Source: Rhizonema sp. PD37
Lineage (GTDB): Bacteria > Cyanobacteriota > Cyanobacteriia > Cyanobacteriales > Nostocaceae
Assembly: GCA_029379215.1 (NCBI GenBank)
Contig: JAQYWO010000017.1
Coordinates: 1-55,153, forward strand
DNA: 55,153 nucleotides
Direction of reading: 5' to 3'
The notes beneath the pieces were generated by a model. That model was given only the letters and a program-made list of their open reading frames with translations, had not been told where the DNA came from and made no database searches. Positions 7,683 to 17,191 of this stretch are shown piece after piece (positions within the stretch are counted from its first letter, which is position 1; each line of letters starts with the position of its first letter). Both the position numbers and the translations under genes were made by a program.

Positions 7683-8912
7683 TTACGCTGGTCCGAGGGC
7701 GTTAATTGCGGCTTCGAGGGCGATCGCCACATGAGTCCAGTGAGTGCCCCCTTGGCAATAAACGACGTATGGTTCCCGCATTGGTCCATCAGCCGAAAAC
7801 TCCAAAGTACTGCCCTCGATAAACGTCCCTCCAGCCATAACCACACGGCTCTCGTACCCAGGGACTTCGGCTGGTTCAGGGTCGAGGTAAGAACCGATGG
7901 GAGAATACTGTTGAATCGCCCGACAAAAGGCAATCAGCTTTTCAGCAGAACCGAGTTTAATTGCCTGAATCACATCCCGACGGGGGGCAAATGGTTCTGG
8001 ATTCACTGGATAACCGAGCTTGTCAAATACGTAACCAGTAAGGTGAGTGCCTTTCATCGCCTCCCCTACCATTTGTGGAGCCAGAAACAATCCTTGGAAG
8101 AGTAGGCGATTTTGGTCAAAAGTCGCACCTCCATAACTACCGATTCCCGGAGCTGTGAGGCGACAAGCTGCCGCTTCCACTAAGTCAGCACGACCAGCAA
8201 CATAACCGCCTGCATTGACAACAGTCCCACCAGGGTTTTTAATTAAAGACCCTGCCATGAGATCGGCTCCAATATGGGTAGGTTCCTGAGTTTCAATAAA
8301 TTCGCCGTAGCAGTTATCAACAAAGCAAACGGTGTTGGGGTTTTGCTGTTTAACTAAATGGACAATTTTTTGAATTTCGGCAATAGATAAACTAGTTCGC
8401 CAAGAATAGCCACAAGAACGCTGAATTAATACCAAACGAGTGTTTTGCTTAACCGCATGGCTTATAGCTTGCCAATCTAGGGTTCCTTCTGCGTTAAGAT
8501 CCAATTGTCGGTAGTTGATGCCAAACTCGCTTAATGAGCCTTGACCTTGACCCCGCAAACCAATCACCTCTTCGAGGGTATCGTAAGGAGTACCTGCCAC
8601 TGCTAGCATTTCATCACCAGGACGGAGGACGCCAAATAATGCACATGCGATAGCATGGGTTCCAGAAACAAACTGTACCCTCACTACTGCGGCCTCAGCG
8701 CCCATGACTTGGGCGAAAACTTTATCTAAAGTTTCTCGTCCTAGATCATCATGACCATATCCTGTCACACCTGCAAAATGGTGTGCACCCACTTTATGAT
8801 AGCGAAAGGCTTCTAGCACTCTTTTGAGATTTTGCTTGACCTGAGTGTCAATTCCAGAAAAAATTTGTAACAGTACCTTTTCTGCTTCTCGCAGCTGTTC
8901 CGAGCTGTTCAT
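7683..8912 (-). CDS. Methionine gamma-lyase family PLP enzyme (aluminium-resistance type)
   Basis: 409-residue fold-type I PLP enzyme of the Met_gamma_lyase family, the group once called aluminium resistance proteins. Members resemble cystathionine beta-lyases, but their physiological substrate in cyanobacteria is not settled. Visible features: GAHHFAGVTGYGHDDLGRE and VRVQFVSGTHAIA (cofactor phosphate region) in the N-terminal third, VCFVDNCYGEF with the ring-stacking Asp, and GSLIKNPGG with the probable Schiff-base lysine. The length is typical. The ATG at 8912 has GAGGAA a few bases upstream. It runs divergently from desC, with 84 bases between the starts. Confidence 0.85.
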   Translation of the reverse strand: MNSSEQLREAEKVLLQIFSGIDTQVKQNLKRVLEAFRYHKVGAHHFAGVTGYGHDDLGRETLDKVFAQVMGAEAAVVRVQFVSGTHAIACALFGVLRPGDEMLAVAGTPYDTLEEVIGLRGQGQGSLSEFGINYRQLDLNAEGTLDWQAISHAVKQNTRLVLIQRSCGYSWRTSLSIAEIQKIVHLVKQQNPNTVCFVDNCYGEFIETQEPTHIGADLMAGSLIKNPGGTVVNAGGYVAGRADLVEAAACRLTAPGIGSYGGATFDQNRLLFQGLFLAPQMVGEAMKGTHLTGYVFDKLGYPVNPEPFAPRRDVIQAIKLGSAEKLIAFCRAIQQYSPIGSYLDPEPAEVPGYESRVVMAGGTFIEGSTLEFSADGPMREPYVVYCQGGTHWTHVAIALEAAINALGPA

Positions 8913-8996
8913 TAGTTCCTCATTCGTAGAAAATTAGATCGGCGGATTTTCTGATCCCGCATTTTTAGGCTTAACAATTCCTATTCGGACTACTGC

Positions 8997-9815
8997 ATGA
9001 CAATTGCGACTTCAACCAAACATCAAATCAACTGGGTGAATACTTTATTCTTCGCCTTTTTGCATATCGGAGCTTTATTTGCCTTACTTCCAAGCAACTT
9101 TAGCTGGAAGGCAGTAGGCGTGGCTTTATTACTTTATTGGATAAGTGGCGGCTTAGGGATTACTTTAGGATTTCACCGTCTTGTCACCCATCGCAGTTTT
9201 CAAGCTCCCAAATGGCTGGAGTATTTCTTGGTGTTTTGCGGGACACTAGCTTGTCAAGGGGGCCCTATCGAGTGGATAGGGACACACCGCATACATCATT
9301 TACACTCGGATCAAACTGAAGATCCACATGATTCCAATCAAGGCTTCTGGTGGAGCCACATTGGTTGGTTGATTTTTCAGAAACCAAATGGATTAGACCT
9401 TCCTCGCTTCACTAAAGACCTTGTAGACGATCCAGTGTATCAGTTTTTGGATAAAAATATGATTTTCGTCCAAGTGGCATTAGGTTTGTTACTTTTGCTC
9501 TTGGGTGGCTGGCCTTTTGTCATTTGGGGCATTTTTGTTCGTATTGTCTTTGTCTACCACTGTACTTGGTTGGTTAACAGTGCTACCCACAAATTCGGCT
9601 ATCGCAGTTACGAATCTGGGGACAATTCGACTAACTGCTGGTGGGTTGCTTTACTTGTGTTTGGTGAAGGCTGGCACAATAACCACCACGCTTATCAATA
9701 TTCAGCCCGTCACGGACTGGAATGGTGGGAAATAGACTTAACTTGGATGACAATTCAATTGCTGCAAACACTTGGACTAGCTCAAAATGTGAAGCTGGCA
9801 AACAAAAAGCAGTAA
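8997..9815 (+). CDS. desC: Acyl-lipid delta-9 desaturase
   Basis: 272-residue integral membrane di-iron desaturase that puts the first double bond (delta-9) into acyl chains of membrane glycerolipids. All three histidine boxes are present: HRLVTH (60-65), HRIHH (97-101) and HNNHH (227-231). Hydrophobic stretches near 15-55 and 155-190 fit the usual four-helix topology. The length matches cyanobacterial DesC. It is followed by desA on the same strand after a 440-base spacer that contains a dispersed repeat, so the two are probably separate transcription units. Together with DesA and DesD it gives the C18 desaturation series. Confidence 0.93.
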   Translation: MTIATSTKHQINWVNTLFFAFLHIGALFALLPSNFSWKAVGVALLLYWISGGLGITLGFHRLVTHRSFQAPKWLEYFLVFCGTLACQGGPIEWIGTHRIHHLHSDQTEDPHDSNQGFWWSHIGWLIFQKPNGLDLPRFTKDLVDDPVYQFLDKNMIFVQVALGLLLLLLGGWPFVIWGIFVRIVFVYHCTWLVNSATHKFGYRSYESGDNSTNCWWVALLVFGEGWHNNHHAYQYSARHGLEWWEIDLTWMTIQLLQTLGLAQNVKLANKKQ

Positions 9816-9836
9816 TAAGCAGTCAGAATTCACAGG

Positions 9837-9904
9837 AGGGGCAGGTTTTATGATGAATTTTCATTTTGGACAGGTAGATGATCTAGTTAAACCTGCCCGT
9901 ACAG
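9837..9904. repeat. Dispersed palindromic repeat, copy downstream of desC
   Basis: Arms AGGGGCAGGTTTTA and TTAAACCTGCCCGTACAG enclose about 36 bases. It starts 22 bases after the desC stop codon. The arms match the family consensus closely while the interior differs from the 2331 array. Confidence 0.75.
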
Positions 9905-10254
9905 AAGTCAGCTTGGAACTCCACGCTTAAAATCGGGGGTTTCAAAAAGGAAAAATTTTATAACACCAAACTTGTGTTATAAACGCTCTGCTGTCTTACG
10001 AAAATTAATTTGTACTTCCTCCACAACATTCTCCTGGATTCTGTCTCCTGACTTCTAAATTGATTAAGTCAACTTCATTTGGTAGTTTTTGCATCTCCTT
10101 AAACAACTGCTTCTCTGACTTTTCACAGGAGCAATTACAGGTGCGCTCCAGTGGAATAGACTGCTATAATCCAAAACGCTAACGTTTCAGAACTTCGCGA
10201 CAAGTCACTACATAAAGTGATTAGGTAGGAGAATTGGTTTTGTCTCAGGTATTC
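9905..10254. other. Upstream region of desA, no gene seen
   Basis: About 350 bases between the repeat and desA. No open frame with a recognisable product. desA genes are typically cold-induced with a long leader; this spacing would allow one, but I cannot point to a defined cold-box or promoter. Confidence 0.45.
10227..10231 (+). promoter_or_regulatory. Shine-Dalgarno that complicates the desA start
   Basis: AGGAG at 10227-10231 lies 8 bases before an in-frame TTG at 10240, but 23 bases before the ATG at 10255. Spacing argues for TTG 10240; the conserved-looking N-terminus argues for ATG 10255. The choice changes only five residues. Confidence 0.5.
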
Positions 10255-11307
10255 ATGACTACATCAACTATAAACACTCAGAAGCCAGTTTATGACTTTG
10301 GTCATTCAGACCTAAAGTTAAAGGATATTATCAAAACTCTGCCCAAAGAATGTTTTCAGCAGAATCGATACAAAGCTTGGAGAAAAGTGCTAACCAGTAT
10401 TTTGATGGTTGGCTTAGGCTATTTAAGTCTGATATATGCTCCTTGGTTTCTTTTGCCCGCAGCCTGGATTTTTACTGGTACTGCGTTGACTGGTTTTTTT
10501 GTCATCGGCCATGATTGCGGACATCGTTCGTTTGCTAAACGTCGTTGGGTAAACGATGTGGTTGGGCATGTAATGATGATGCCTTTGATTTACCCGTTCC
10601 ACAGTTGGCGTATTCAACACAATTATCACCACACTCACACCAACAAGTTGGACGAAGACAACGCTTGGCATCCAATTAGAACAGAGGTGTTTGAAAGTTG
10701 GGGAAAAGTTGAGCGTTTGAGTTTTGAAGGTTTTCTGCGAAACCGATTGTGGTGGATAGGTTCAATTCTACATTGGACAGCCCATCACTTTGATTGGAGA
10801 ACATTTCGCGAAAAAGACCAATCCAGCGTCAAGCTCTCTGTGGCTGTCGTTGTGCTTTTTGCAGCGATCGCTTTCCCCACTCTCATCGCGACAACTGGTA
10901 TCTGGGGATTTTTGAAATTTTGGCTAATCCCTTGGCTGGGTTACCATTTTTGGATGAGTACTTTTACAATAGTTCATCATACTGCTCCAGACGTTCCGTT
11001 TGTCAACGAATCCAAATGGAATGCGGCGATCGCACAACTTTCTGGCACTATTCATTGTCATTACCCGCGCTGGATAGAATTCCTTTGCCACGATATTAGC
11101 GTTCACGTTCCCCATCACATTTCCACTGCCATTCCTTCTTACAATTTGCGGTTGGCTTATCGCAGCTTGCAAGAAAATTGGGGATCTTATTTACATGACG
11201 AGTGTCAGTTTTCTTGGTCTTTAATGAAGCAAATTACAGATCAGTGTCAATTGTACGTTACAGATAGTGGCTATAAGTCGTTTAATGATTATTACCTTGA
11301 ACGGTAG
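10255..11307 (+). CDS. desA: Acyl-lipid delta-12 (omega-6) desaturase
   Basis: 350-residue membrane di-iron enzyme that introduces the delta-12 double bond into oleoyl chains of membrane lipids. Histidine boxes are HDCGH, HNYHHTH and HVPHH, each in the expected context ([19 protein letters not shown] is nearly invariant in cyanobacterial DesA). The N-terminal [15 protein letters not shown] and the C-terminal [16 protein letters not shown] are also typical DesA segments. Four hydrophobic helices can be placed around residues 45-85 and 195-235. The chosen ATG gives a family-like MTTSTI N-terminus; a TTG at 10240 with a better-spaced ribosome site is an alternative. It faces desD convergently across a shared hairpin. 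Confidence 0.93.
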   Translation: MTTSTINTQKPVYDFGHSDLKLKDIIKTLPKECFQQNRYKAWRKVLTSILMVGLGYLSLIYAPWFLLPAAWIFTGTALTGFFVIGHDCGHRSFAKRRWVNDVVGHVMMMPLIYPFHSWRIQHNYHHTHTNKLDEDNAWHPIRTEVFESWGKVERLSFEGFLRNRLWWIGSILHWTAHHFDWRTFREKDQSSVKLSVAVVVLFAAIAFPTLIATTGIWGFLKFWLIPWLGYHFWMSTFTIVHHTAPDVPFVNESKWNAAIAQLSGTIHCHYPRWIEFLCHDISVHVPHHISTAIPSYNLRLAYRSLQENWGSYLHDECQFSWSLMKQITDQCQLYVTDSGYKSFNDYYLER

Positions 11308-11309
11308 GT

Positions 11310-11366
11310 AATGGGTAATAGGTAATGAGGAAGAAATTATTCCATTCCAATTGCCTATTACCCATT
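11310..11366. terminator. Bidirectional hairpin between desA and desD built from heptad repeats
   Basis: A 17-bp stem, AATGGGTAATAGGTAAT (11310-11326) against ATTGCCTATTACCCATT (11350-11366), with one G:U pair and a 23-base loop, between the convergent ends of desA and desD. Both arms are made of 7-bp units (GGTAATG, GGTAATA, GGTAATG), so a short tandem heptad repeat appears to have supplied the 3'-end structure. Confidence 0.6.
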
Positions 11367-11382
11367 TTCTATTTCCAATCCT

Positions 11383-12480
11383 CTACAGTGCTGCGCTTTC
11401 TTGAGGCTCTGTACCCATGAGTTTCAACCAACGGTAATTAGACGCTAATGCTTCTCCCAAAGTTTGATACACATTGTATTTGACGCCATATTCCTGACAA
11501 ACTTCTGCCAATATGGGAGCTATTTTTGAATAGTGAATATGACAAACATGAGGAAATAAATGATGTACAACTTGATAGTTAAGACCGCCAACATACCAGT
11601 TTAAAAAGGCGTTCTTTGGAGCGAAATCAACTGTTGTTTTCACTTGCACAATTGCCCAATCATCTTCTATTTGGTTTGATTCCGGATTAGGTTGAATGAA
11701 TTCTGCTGTATCCATAACGTGGGCAAGCATAAATACATTACAAATCAAAAATCCGTAGGTCATGTAAGTGATGCAAAGTCCGGCAATTAATTGCAAGGGG
11801 CTATATCCTGCGGCAATTGGAACTCCGACAAACAGTCCCAACCAAACTACTTTACCAGCTAACAGTGTGAAAGTTTCCTGTTTGGATACAGGAACGACAT
11901 GCTCGTGGTATTTGCGCTTAAATAATATGAGAGTGACATCAGAAATAGACCAGTAAAACGGAATGATGGTATAAATAAACCAGATGAAAATGTGTTGGAA
12001 TTTATGATACCATTCGAGTTTCATGAAGGGAGACATCCGCACCAATCCATCTCCATGTATTTCGACATCATGCTCTAATATATTGGTGTAAGTATGATGT
12101 AGGAAATTATGGCGGAACCTCCACAGATAACTTGATACGCCAATGACATCATAGGTTAAACCAAGGATATAATTAACCCATTTTTTACTAGAGTAACCGC
12201 CATGATTCGCATCATGTCCTACACTAAAGCCTACGGCAGCAAGACCTAATCCTAAAAGGATACAGCCAAGTACTTTCATCCATATTATCGGTGGACCAAA
12301 GATTGTAAATGTCCAAGCGGTAATCACCCATCCTAAGATTGTTGCAGTTTTGAGATACATTGCAAGATTATCTCGGGGAGAAATTTTCTCAGATTGAAAA
12401 TAAGCGTCAACTCGTTTATTCAGTTCTTTTCTAAAACCGACTGTTTTGGCAAAAGTGACTCTTGTGAGTGTCTGTGTCAT
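11383..12480 (-). CDS. desD: Acyl-lipid delta-6 desaturase
   Basis: 365-residue front-end desaturase that adds the delta-6 double bond, giving gamma-linolenic or stearidonic acid in membrane lipids. Histidine boxes: HDANH, HNFLHH, and the third box in the form QVVHH, where glutamine replaces the first histidine, a hallmark of front-end desaturases. HDVEIHGDG and SNYRWLKLMG match Synechocystis DesD closely. No cytochrome b5 domain is fused, as is usual in cyanobacteria. ATG 12480 is chosen over a TTG at 12537 because the family sequence begins at MTQTL; no clear Shine-Dalgarno is seen. Its presence implies the organism makes tri- or tetra-unsaturated C18 lipids. Confidence 0.92.
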   Translation of the reverse strand: MTQTLTRVTFAKTVGFRKELNKRVDAYFQSEKISPRDNLAMYLKTATILGWVITAWTFTIFGPPIIWMKVLGCILLGLGLAAVGFSVGHDANHGGYSSKKWVNYILGLTYDVIGVSSYLWRFRHNFLHHTYTNILEHDVEIHGDGLVRMSPFMKLEWYHKFQHIFIWFIYTIIPFYWSISDVTLILFKRKYHEHVVPVSKQETFTLLAGKVVWLGLFVGVPIAAGYSPLQLIAGLCITYMTYGFLICNVFMLAHVMDTAEFIQPNPESNQIEDDWAIVQVKTTVDFAPKNAFLNWYVGGLNYQVVHHLFPHVCHIHYSKIAPILAEVCQEYGVKYNVYQTLGEALASNYRWLKLMGTEPQESAAL

Positions 12481-12713
12481 GAAAACTGCTTGTTCAAATA
12501 GGACATGAGTTGATTTGGGCAAGTCCCAGTCTATCAACGCAAACCTTATTCTACTTGATTGCTCGAGCTATTTTTAACAGAAGAATGAGGGTGATATCCG
12601 CCATATCAACAACAGAAAAATAAGTATGCTTGTATACACCTATAAATCAAGAATTAGGTACGTTTTTTTACTTACATAACAGATATTCAGAGTATACTTT
12701 TTAACATTTATTC

Positions 12714-13985
12714 CTAAAATCGCCCATTTCCCTGAACAATGTGCTTAACGGTAGTGAGGCTTTCTAAACTAATCAAACCGCGTCGAAGACCTTTTTGGTT
12801 GGACATGCCTAAAAATACAGAGTCGCCTCGTGATGGATTGCGAGAAAAACGCGGAGAAGCGTTGATGTAGCTTGAGGCGCTGTTCACTCCCAAGGCAAAC
12901 TGCCGACTTTCTTGGTAAGACTCCGTGACAATGCAGTCGGCATGACCACTACTATGTTGGTTAACCCAAGCGATCGCCGCCTCTAAACTATCCACCAGCT
13001 TAAAAGCGACTGTGCGTGTTAGGTAAGCGCTTCCCCATTCTTTAGACTGAACGAGTTGTAACTGAGGAAATGCTTCGACAAGTTCTTCATCTCCTCTAAT
13101 TTCAAAGCCTTTTTCCTTTAAAGTATTCCATAGAACAGACAGAGACGATGGTAATGCCTGCCTGTGAATGAGTACTTTCTCAATAGCATTCACCGCATCT
13201 GGTTCACTCTGATGACTATCCATAATCATCCAGCGCACCATCTCTAAGCTAGCATTGGGCGACCAGTAAAGGTAACAGTTGCCAATACTCGATTTTAGAA
13301 CAGGAGCAGTTGCCTGACGCACAACTTGTTGTATCAAGCTGGAACGTCCGTAGGGTATGACTAAATTGAGGTACTCATCTTGCGTGACTAAATCTCGAAT
13401 TGAAGTTCCATGTTCTGCTGTTAACAATTCTAAACTACCATTCGGTAAGCCCACATGATCAACAGCTGCTTGAAGTGCGTTGCCGATCGCCACATTAGAA
13501 TGGCTTGCTTCTGTACTGCCTTTGAGAATTATACTGTTGCCAGTTTTAATACATAAACCTGCGGCCAAAGCCGCCAAATCTGGAAACGCCTCATGAATAA
13601 ATGCAATGACTCCTAAAGGTGTCAACTGCGAGTAAGTTTGAGAGTCTTCGAGTTGATAGTCAGCGTTTCTAACTCTTCGTAGAGGATCTGATAATTCTGC
13701 CAACTTTTGGAGAATATCTACTGTTGCTCCTAAGCGTTGTGGAGTCAGTTTTAACCAATCCAAAACTAATTCTGGAACTGCCATGTCCCGACTGGCTTCT
13801 AAATCCAGGGTATTAGCTTCCAGAATATCATCAAAGGAATCTTGAAGTGCTTGTGCCATTGCCAACACAGCACGACTACGCTCTACACCCTTTGTATTCC
13901 CCAACTTCAGGGAAGCCTGATAAGCGCGTTTGGCGCTGGCAATTGGTTGGGGGCAATCATCAAAAACATCCACTATTTGCCTCAT
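12714..13985 (-). CDS. proA: Glutamate-5-semialdehyde dehydrogenase (ProA-type)
   Basis: 423-residue NADPH-dependent enzyme of the gamma-glutamyl phosphate reductase family, reducing gamma-glutamyl phosphate to the semialdehyde in proline synthesis. Key segments: FPDLAALAAGLCIKTGNS with nearby LKGSTEASHSN (cofactor region), and the catalytic Cys in SSIGNCYLYW. Its divergence from typical ProA (for example NCYLY in place of NCHVY) suggests it may be the second cyanobacterial paralogue rather than the main enzyme. ATG 13985 is chosen because it overlaps the upstream stop by one base (TAATG), implying translational coupling. An earlier in-frame ATG at 14054 would overlap the neighbour by 70 bases. 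Confidence 0.82.
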   Translation of the reverse strand: MRQIVDVFDDCPQPIASAKRAYQASLKLGNTKGVERSRAVLAMAQALQDSFDDILEANTLDLEASRDMAVPELVLDWLKLTPQRLGATVDILQKLAELSDPLRRVRNADYQLEDSQTYSQLTPLGVIAFIHEAFPDLAALAAGLCIKTGNSIILKGSTEASHSNVAIGNALQAAVDHVGLPNGSLELLTAEHGTSIRDLVTQDEYLNLVIPYGRSSLIQQVVRQATAPVLKSSIGNCYLYWSPNASLEMVRWMIMDSHQSEPDAVNAIEKVLIHRQALPSSLSVLWNTLKEKGFEIRGDEELVEAFPQLQLVQSKEWGSAYLTRTVAFKLVDSLEAAIAWVNQHSSGHADCIVTESYQESRQFALGVNSASSYINASPRFSRNPSRGDSVFLGMSNQKGLRRGLISLESLTTVKHIVQGNGRF

Positions 13986-14389
13986 TAACGTCTGTAAGTA
14001 AGCCAGACCATTAGTGCTGGCAGGATAGCCAACATTACTGCTAATATTGCCCAAACGATCGTATTGGAGCTACTTGCTTTCAGCGCTAATGGTAACCATA
14101 TAATCACTAGCACGAAAAGAACGCCCAGCGCTACTGGTAAATAACTTTCTCCCAACCGAGGACGGACAACTTGCCAAGTATTTCCCATCCATCGCCAAGC
14201 TCGCTTGTAGGGATATGTGGTGGAAAGCTGCTCTAGAACATGTCCGTTATCTTCAACGACAAATATTTGCTGACAGCGATCGCAACCAAATGCTTCTGTC
14301 AGTACAATCGGAATTAGCTGCCCTCGCCGACGACAAGGACACGGATATTCCTGATTGAAATCTATTTTTTCGACTTTTTTAGGTTGCAC
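13985..14389 (-). CDS. Small zinc-ribbon membrane protein, unknown function
   Basis: 134 residues. The N-terminal part carries two cysteine pairs, CPC near residue 17 and CDRC near residue 36, spaced like a zinc ribbon. The C-terminal half has two hydrophobic helices (about 83-103 and 110-130) with a short polar turn. I know it only as a conserved cyanobacterial hypothetical type. It is translationally coupled to the ProA-type dehydrogenase (TAATG overlap), so the two proteins are probably made together, but the family gives no clue to a proline-related role. The start is ATG 14389. Confidence 0.7.
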   Translation of the reverse strand: MQPKKVEKIDFNQEYPCPCRRRGQLIPIVLTEAFGCDRCQQIFVVEDNGHVLEQLSTTYPYKRAWRWMGNTWQVVRPRLGESYLPVALGVLFVLVIIWLPLALKASSSNTIVWAILAVMLAILPALMVWLTYRR

Positions 14390-15025
14390 AAGCGATATTA
14401 TAACTTGAGCGAGTTCGTTAACATTTGATTAATAACACTTTCCCTGTATGAATGCCCCTAAGACTGGCTATACTCCTTAAATTTTCAATAACCAACATCT
14501 TTCTTTTCCCCAGCAATATTTTGACCTCATTCCGGGGCAAAACAATGTTGCTCATTGAACAATTCACCGAATCCACCAGCTACCCTTATTTTAGGGTAGT
14601 ACACCACACATCAAATAACCACCTATACTTAAATTTTTCTAAATATTTGATTTTTCTTGACTAACTAGACATCTCCTGAAATCATAATATAGGCGTTTTG
14701 TGTAGGATACAGCCCTTCGGGTGACGCTCGCAAGCTCGCTAACGCTGCGAAGATCGCAGTCCCCTACTGAGGGAAACCCTCCTGCTTTCTCTGTCTCACA
14801 GTTTCTCAATACCAATATTTTAGACGAACGCATAATTAATTTTCGGAGATTTCCACTAAGAGCGTTGCACAAAAGTCCCCCTACTCTTACAGCGCATCCT
14901 GTCTAATGCCTACTTTTATCAATAGTATCACAATTCTAAGCTAAGCCGAAACGTAGAGAGTCAAAAGTTATTACAAGCAAAGGCATCCGTGCTGAGGTCA
15001 GCTATGTAATTCGTATCAATAAAGA
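14390..15025. other. Intergenic region with one GC-rich repeat
   Basis: 636 bases between the zinc-ribbon gene start and the topoisomerase stop. I see no supported gene. It contains the GC-rich repeat at 14712-14750 followed by a small GAGGG-AAA-CCCTC hairpin (14769-14781). The remainder is AT-rich. Confidence 0.5.
14712..14750. repeat. GC-rich mobile repeat, half copy
   Basis: GCCCTTCGGGTGACGCTCGC followed by a segment ending GCTAACGCTGCG. The reverse complement of the distal part of the Uma2 insertion (17767-17813) aligns with it throughout, sharing CCCTT, CGGGTGACGC, CGCTA and CGCTGCG in order. It is therefore a second member of that repeat family, lacking the long perfect palindrome. Confidence 0.6.
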
Positions 15026-17191
15026 CTACGTATGTTCTAACTCCCCAAACTTAGGACTCCACCATCCGTTTGCTGTGTTAAAATAAGCAACTTCTTTATG
15101 CTTCTGGTCATTCCGGGACTGAGGATTGGAACACCGGAGCAAGATCTTACTCTGTCCGTCTTTTATATAACTGTATTCTTCCAGAGGCTTCTTACACACC
15201 GGACAGGGATGTGTCGTCAACAAAGCTTGTTTTTGGGGATTTGCAGCAACGACGTTGGCTGCTTGAGATCGAGGTGCCTCCCAAGTTTTACTGCGATCGC
15301 TCCAAAAGAGGACTACATCAACACATCCATTAACACATTTGAGAAAGAATTTCTTTTTAAGTTTACTGCTCTTAATTTTGGCAAGCGGGTTTTTGCATTG
15401 AGGGCAACGAGTTCTAGAAGTCTCATATTTGCGCTCAGCCACACTAGAAGAGGATTTCGTATTGGATGTGAAAGTGACAGTTTTTGCTTTCGCCAACGCA
15501 GGCGCGAAGTAATTCTGGTTCCAAGTCGTTAGGTAATGCTGCCAAGGCTGTTTTCCCTCAGCAATTGCGTCCAGCGCATCCTCCATCTTAGCAGTAAATT
15601 CTGTTGCTAGCAGATCGGGTAAAGCCTTGAGCAAAAAAGCATCCACTTCCAACCCCAAGGCTGACGGCTGTAGATTTTCTTTTATCAACTGGACATAACC
15701 TCGTTTTTTTAAGGTGGAAATAGTAGGAGAATAAGTACTTGGACGACCGATTCCTTTGCGTTCCATCAGTTGTACAAGTTTTGGTTCGCTGTAGCGTGGG
15801 GGTGGCTGCGTCTGCTTTTTCTCATCACCAGCATTCTCCAAAGTCAGCCTTTGCCCTTGTTGCACGTTCGGCAAAACACTGTCTTTACTTAGATTAGACC
15901 AATACCGGGCGTAACCGAGGAACTCAACGACTTGTCCTCTTGCCTGCCACAATATCGGCCCTGATTGAGTGACAATACGAGTTTTTCGGAGTCGGGCAGA
16001 ACGACATTGAGATGCGATCGCTCGTTTCCAAATCAGGACATATAAGTTGAACTCCATTGCGTCAAGTTCCACGCGCAACTGAGTTGAAGGACGAAACACA
16101 TCTGTCGGACGGATTGCTTCGTGAGCTTCTTGAGCCGTTTTGCTACTGCGCTGTTTGGCAACCTGAGAAGGCACATTCTCCGGATCGTTCTCCTCCAACC
16201 ACTTACGGGCACTGGCACAGAACTCTGGACTCAGCATCACTGAGTCTGTTCGCATGTAAGTAATCAACCCCGCCTCATACAACTTTTGAGCCACCTGCAT
16301 CGTCTTCTCAGGAGCAAATCGCAGCCTCGAACCAGCCGCTTGCTGAAGAGTAGAAGTTATGAAGGGTGGTGGTGGTTGACGGTTGACGACCTTTCCCTCA
16401 AGCTGGACAATTTGATGGAGGTGGCGTCGTGCCTCCTCAACCAGGTGTGTTGCTTCTGCTTGAGAAAGCACGCGAGTAGACTCAGGCGCTTCGGTGCTAG
16501 TACCTGCTGCGTCATCATTGATTTCTGCTTCCTGTGAATCTTCCACTGGAGCATTCACCTTGCCTTTGTAGAAAGCACGAAATCCCTCAACGTAATCTAC
16601 CCAGACACTCCAGTAATCTTGGGGGACAAAAGACTGTATTTCCCTTTCCCTCTGACAAATCAGGTGTAGAGTCGCACTTTGAACTCGTCCAACACTCTTC
16701 GCCCCATTGTTGAGTGCCCATACCAAGGGACTGCCTTTGTAACCTACCAGCTTGTCTAGACAATCTCGGCACAATCCTGCTCCTACTAAGTTGGAGTCAA
16801 TCTCTCTGGGATTGGCGATCGCACTTTGAACAGCCGCTTTTGTAATCTCAGTATACACCACTCGTTTCGGTGCTTTTAGTCCCAAAGCTTCCTTGAGATG
16901 CCAAGCGATCGTTTCTCCCTCTCGATCTGGATCAGTTGCCAAAACAACTTCATTGACTTGCTTGACTGCCGCCTTAAGTTGCTGAATCGTATCCTTCGCT
17001 CGCTCGTCGCGAGGCACATAACGACATTGCACACTATTGCCATCCATCACAAAGCCCAAAGAATCCTCACCCTCATCGCTGAGTTCCCGAATGTGCCCGC
17101 AACTCGCACGAACAATCCACTCCGATCCCAGGATTTGACTGAGCTTTTGGACTTTACCTGGGGACTCTACCACAAGAAGGCGTTTCGGCAT
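15026..17191 (-). CDS. topA: DNA topoisomerase I (type IA)
   Basis: 721-residue topoisomerase that relaxes negative supercoils by single-strand passage. The N-terminal Toprim domain shows LVVESPGK (residues 5-12) and ATDPDREGETIAW with the metal-binding DxDxE pattern. The active-site tyrosine lies in ITYMRTDSV. RKGIGRPSTYSPTI is the standard type IA segment after it. The C-terminal 130 residues carry two four-cysteine clusters (CPQC plus CVNGC; CPVC plus a final Cys). At 721 residues it is shorter than E. coli TopA, and cyanobacteria often carry more than one type IA enzyme, so this may be one of several. The ATG at 17191 starts exactly at the conserved MPKRLLVVESP. Confidence 0.92.
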   Translation of the reverse strand: MPKRLLVVESPGKVQKLSQILGSEWIVRASCGHIRELSDEGEDSLGFVMDGNSVQCRYVPRDERAKDTIQQLKAAVKQVNEVVLATDPDREGETIAWHLKEALGLKAPKRVVYTEITKAAVQSAIANPREIDSNLVGAGLCRDCLDKLVGYKGSPLVWALNNGAKSVGRVQSATLHLICQREREIQSFVPQDYWSVWVDYVEGFRAFYKGKVNAPVEDSQEAEINDDAAGTSTEAPESTRVLSQAEATHLVEEARRHLHQIVQLEGKVVNRQPPPPFITSTLQQAAGSRLRFAPEKTMQVAQKLYEAGLITYMRTDSVMLSPEFCASARKWLEENDPENVPSQVAKQRSSKTAQEAHEAIRPTDVFRPSTQLRVELDAMEFNLYVLIWKRAIASQCRSARLRKTRIVTQSGPILWQARGQVVEFLGYARYWSNLSKDSVLPNVQQGQRLTLENAGDEKKQTQPPPRYSEPKLVQLMERKGIGRPSTYSPTISTLKKRGYVQLIKENLQPSALGLEVDAFLLKALPDLLATEFTAKMEDALDAIAEGKQPWQHYLTTWNQNYFAPALAKAKTVTFTSNTKSSSSVAERKYETSRTRCPQCKNPLAKIKSSKLKKKFFLKCVNGCVDVVLFWSDRSKTWEAPRSQAANVVAANPQKQALLTTHPCPVCKKPLEEYSYIKDGQSKILLRCSNPQSRNDQKHKEVAYFNTANGWWSPKFGELEHT

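Noticed and set aside
7572..8105. 177-codon plus-strand frame
   Set aside because: It is the shadow of the methionine gamma-lyase-family gene, which has clear family motifs on the minus strand.
15098..15532. 144-codon plus-strand frame
   Set aside because: It is antisense to the C-terminal zinc-cluster part of topA, which is clearly coding.
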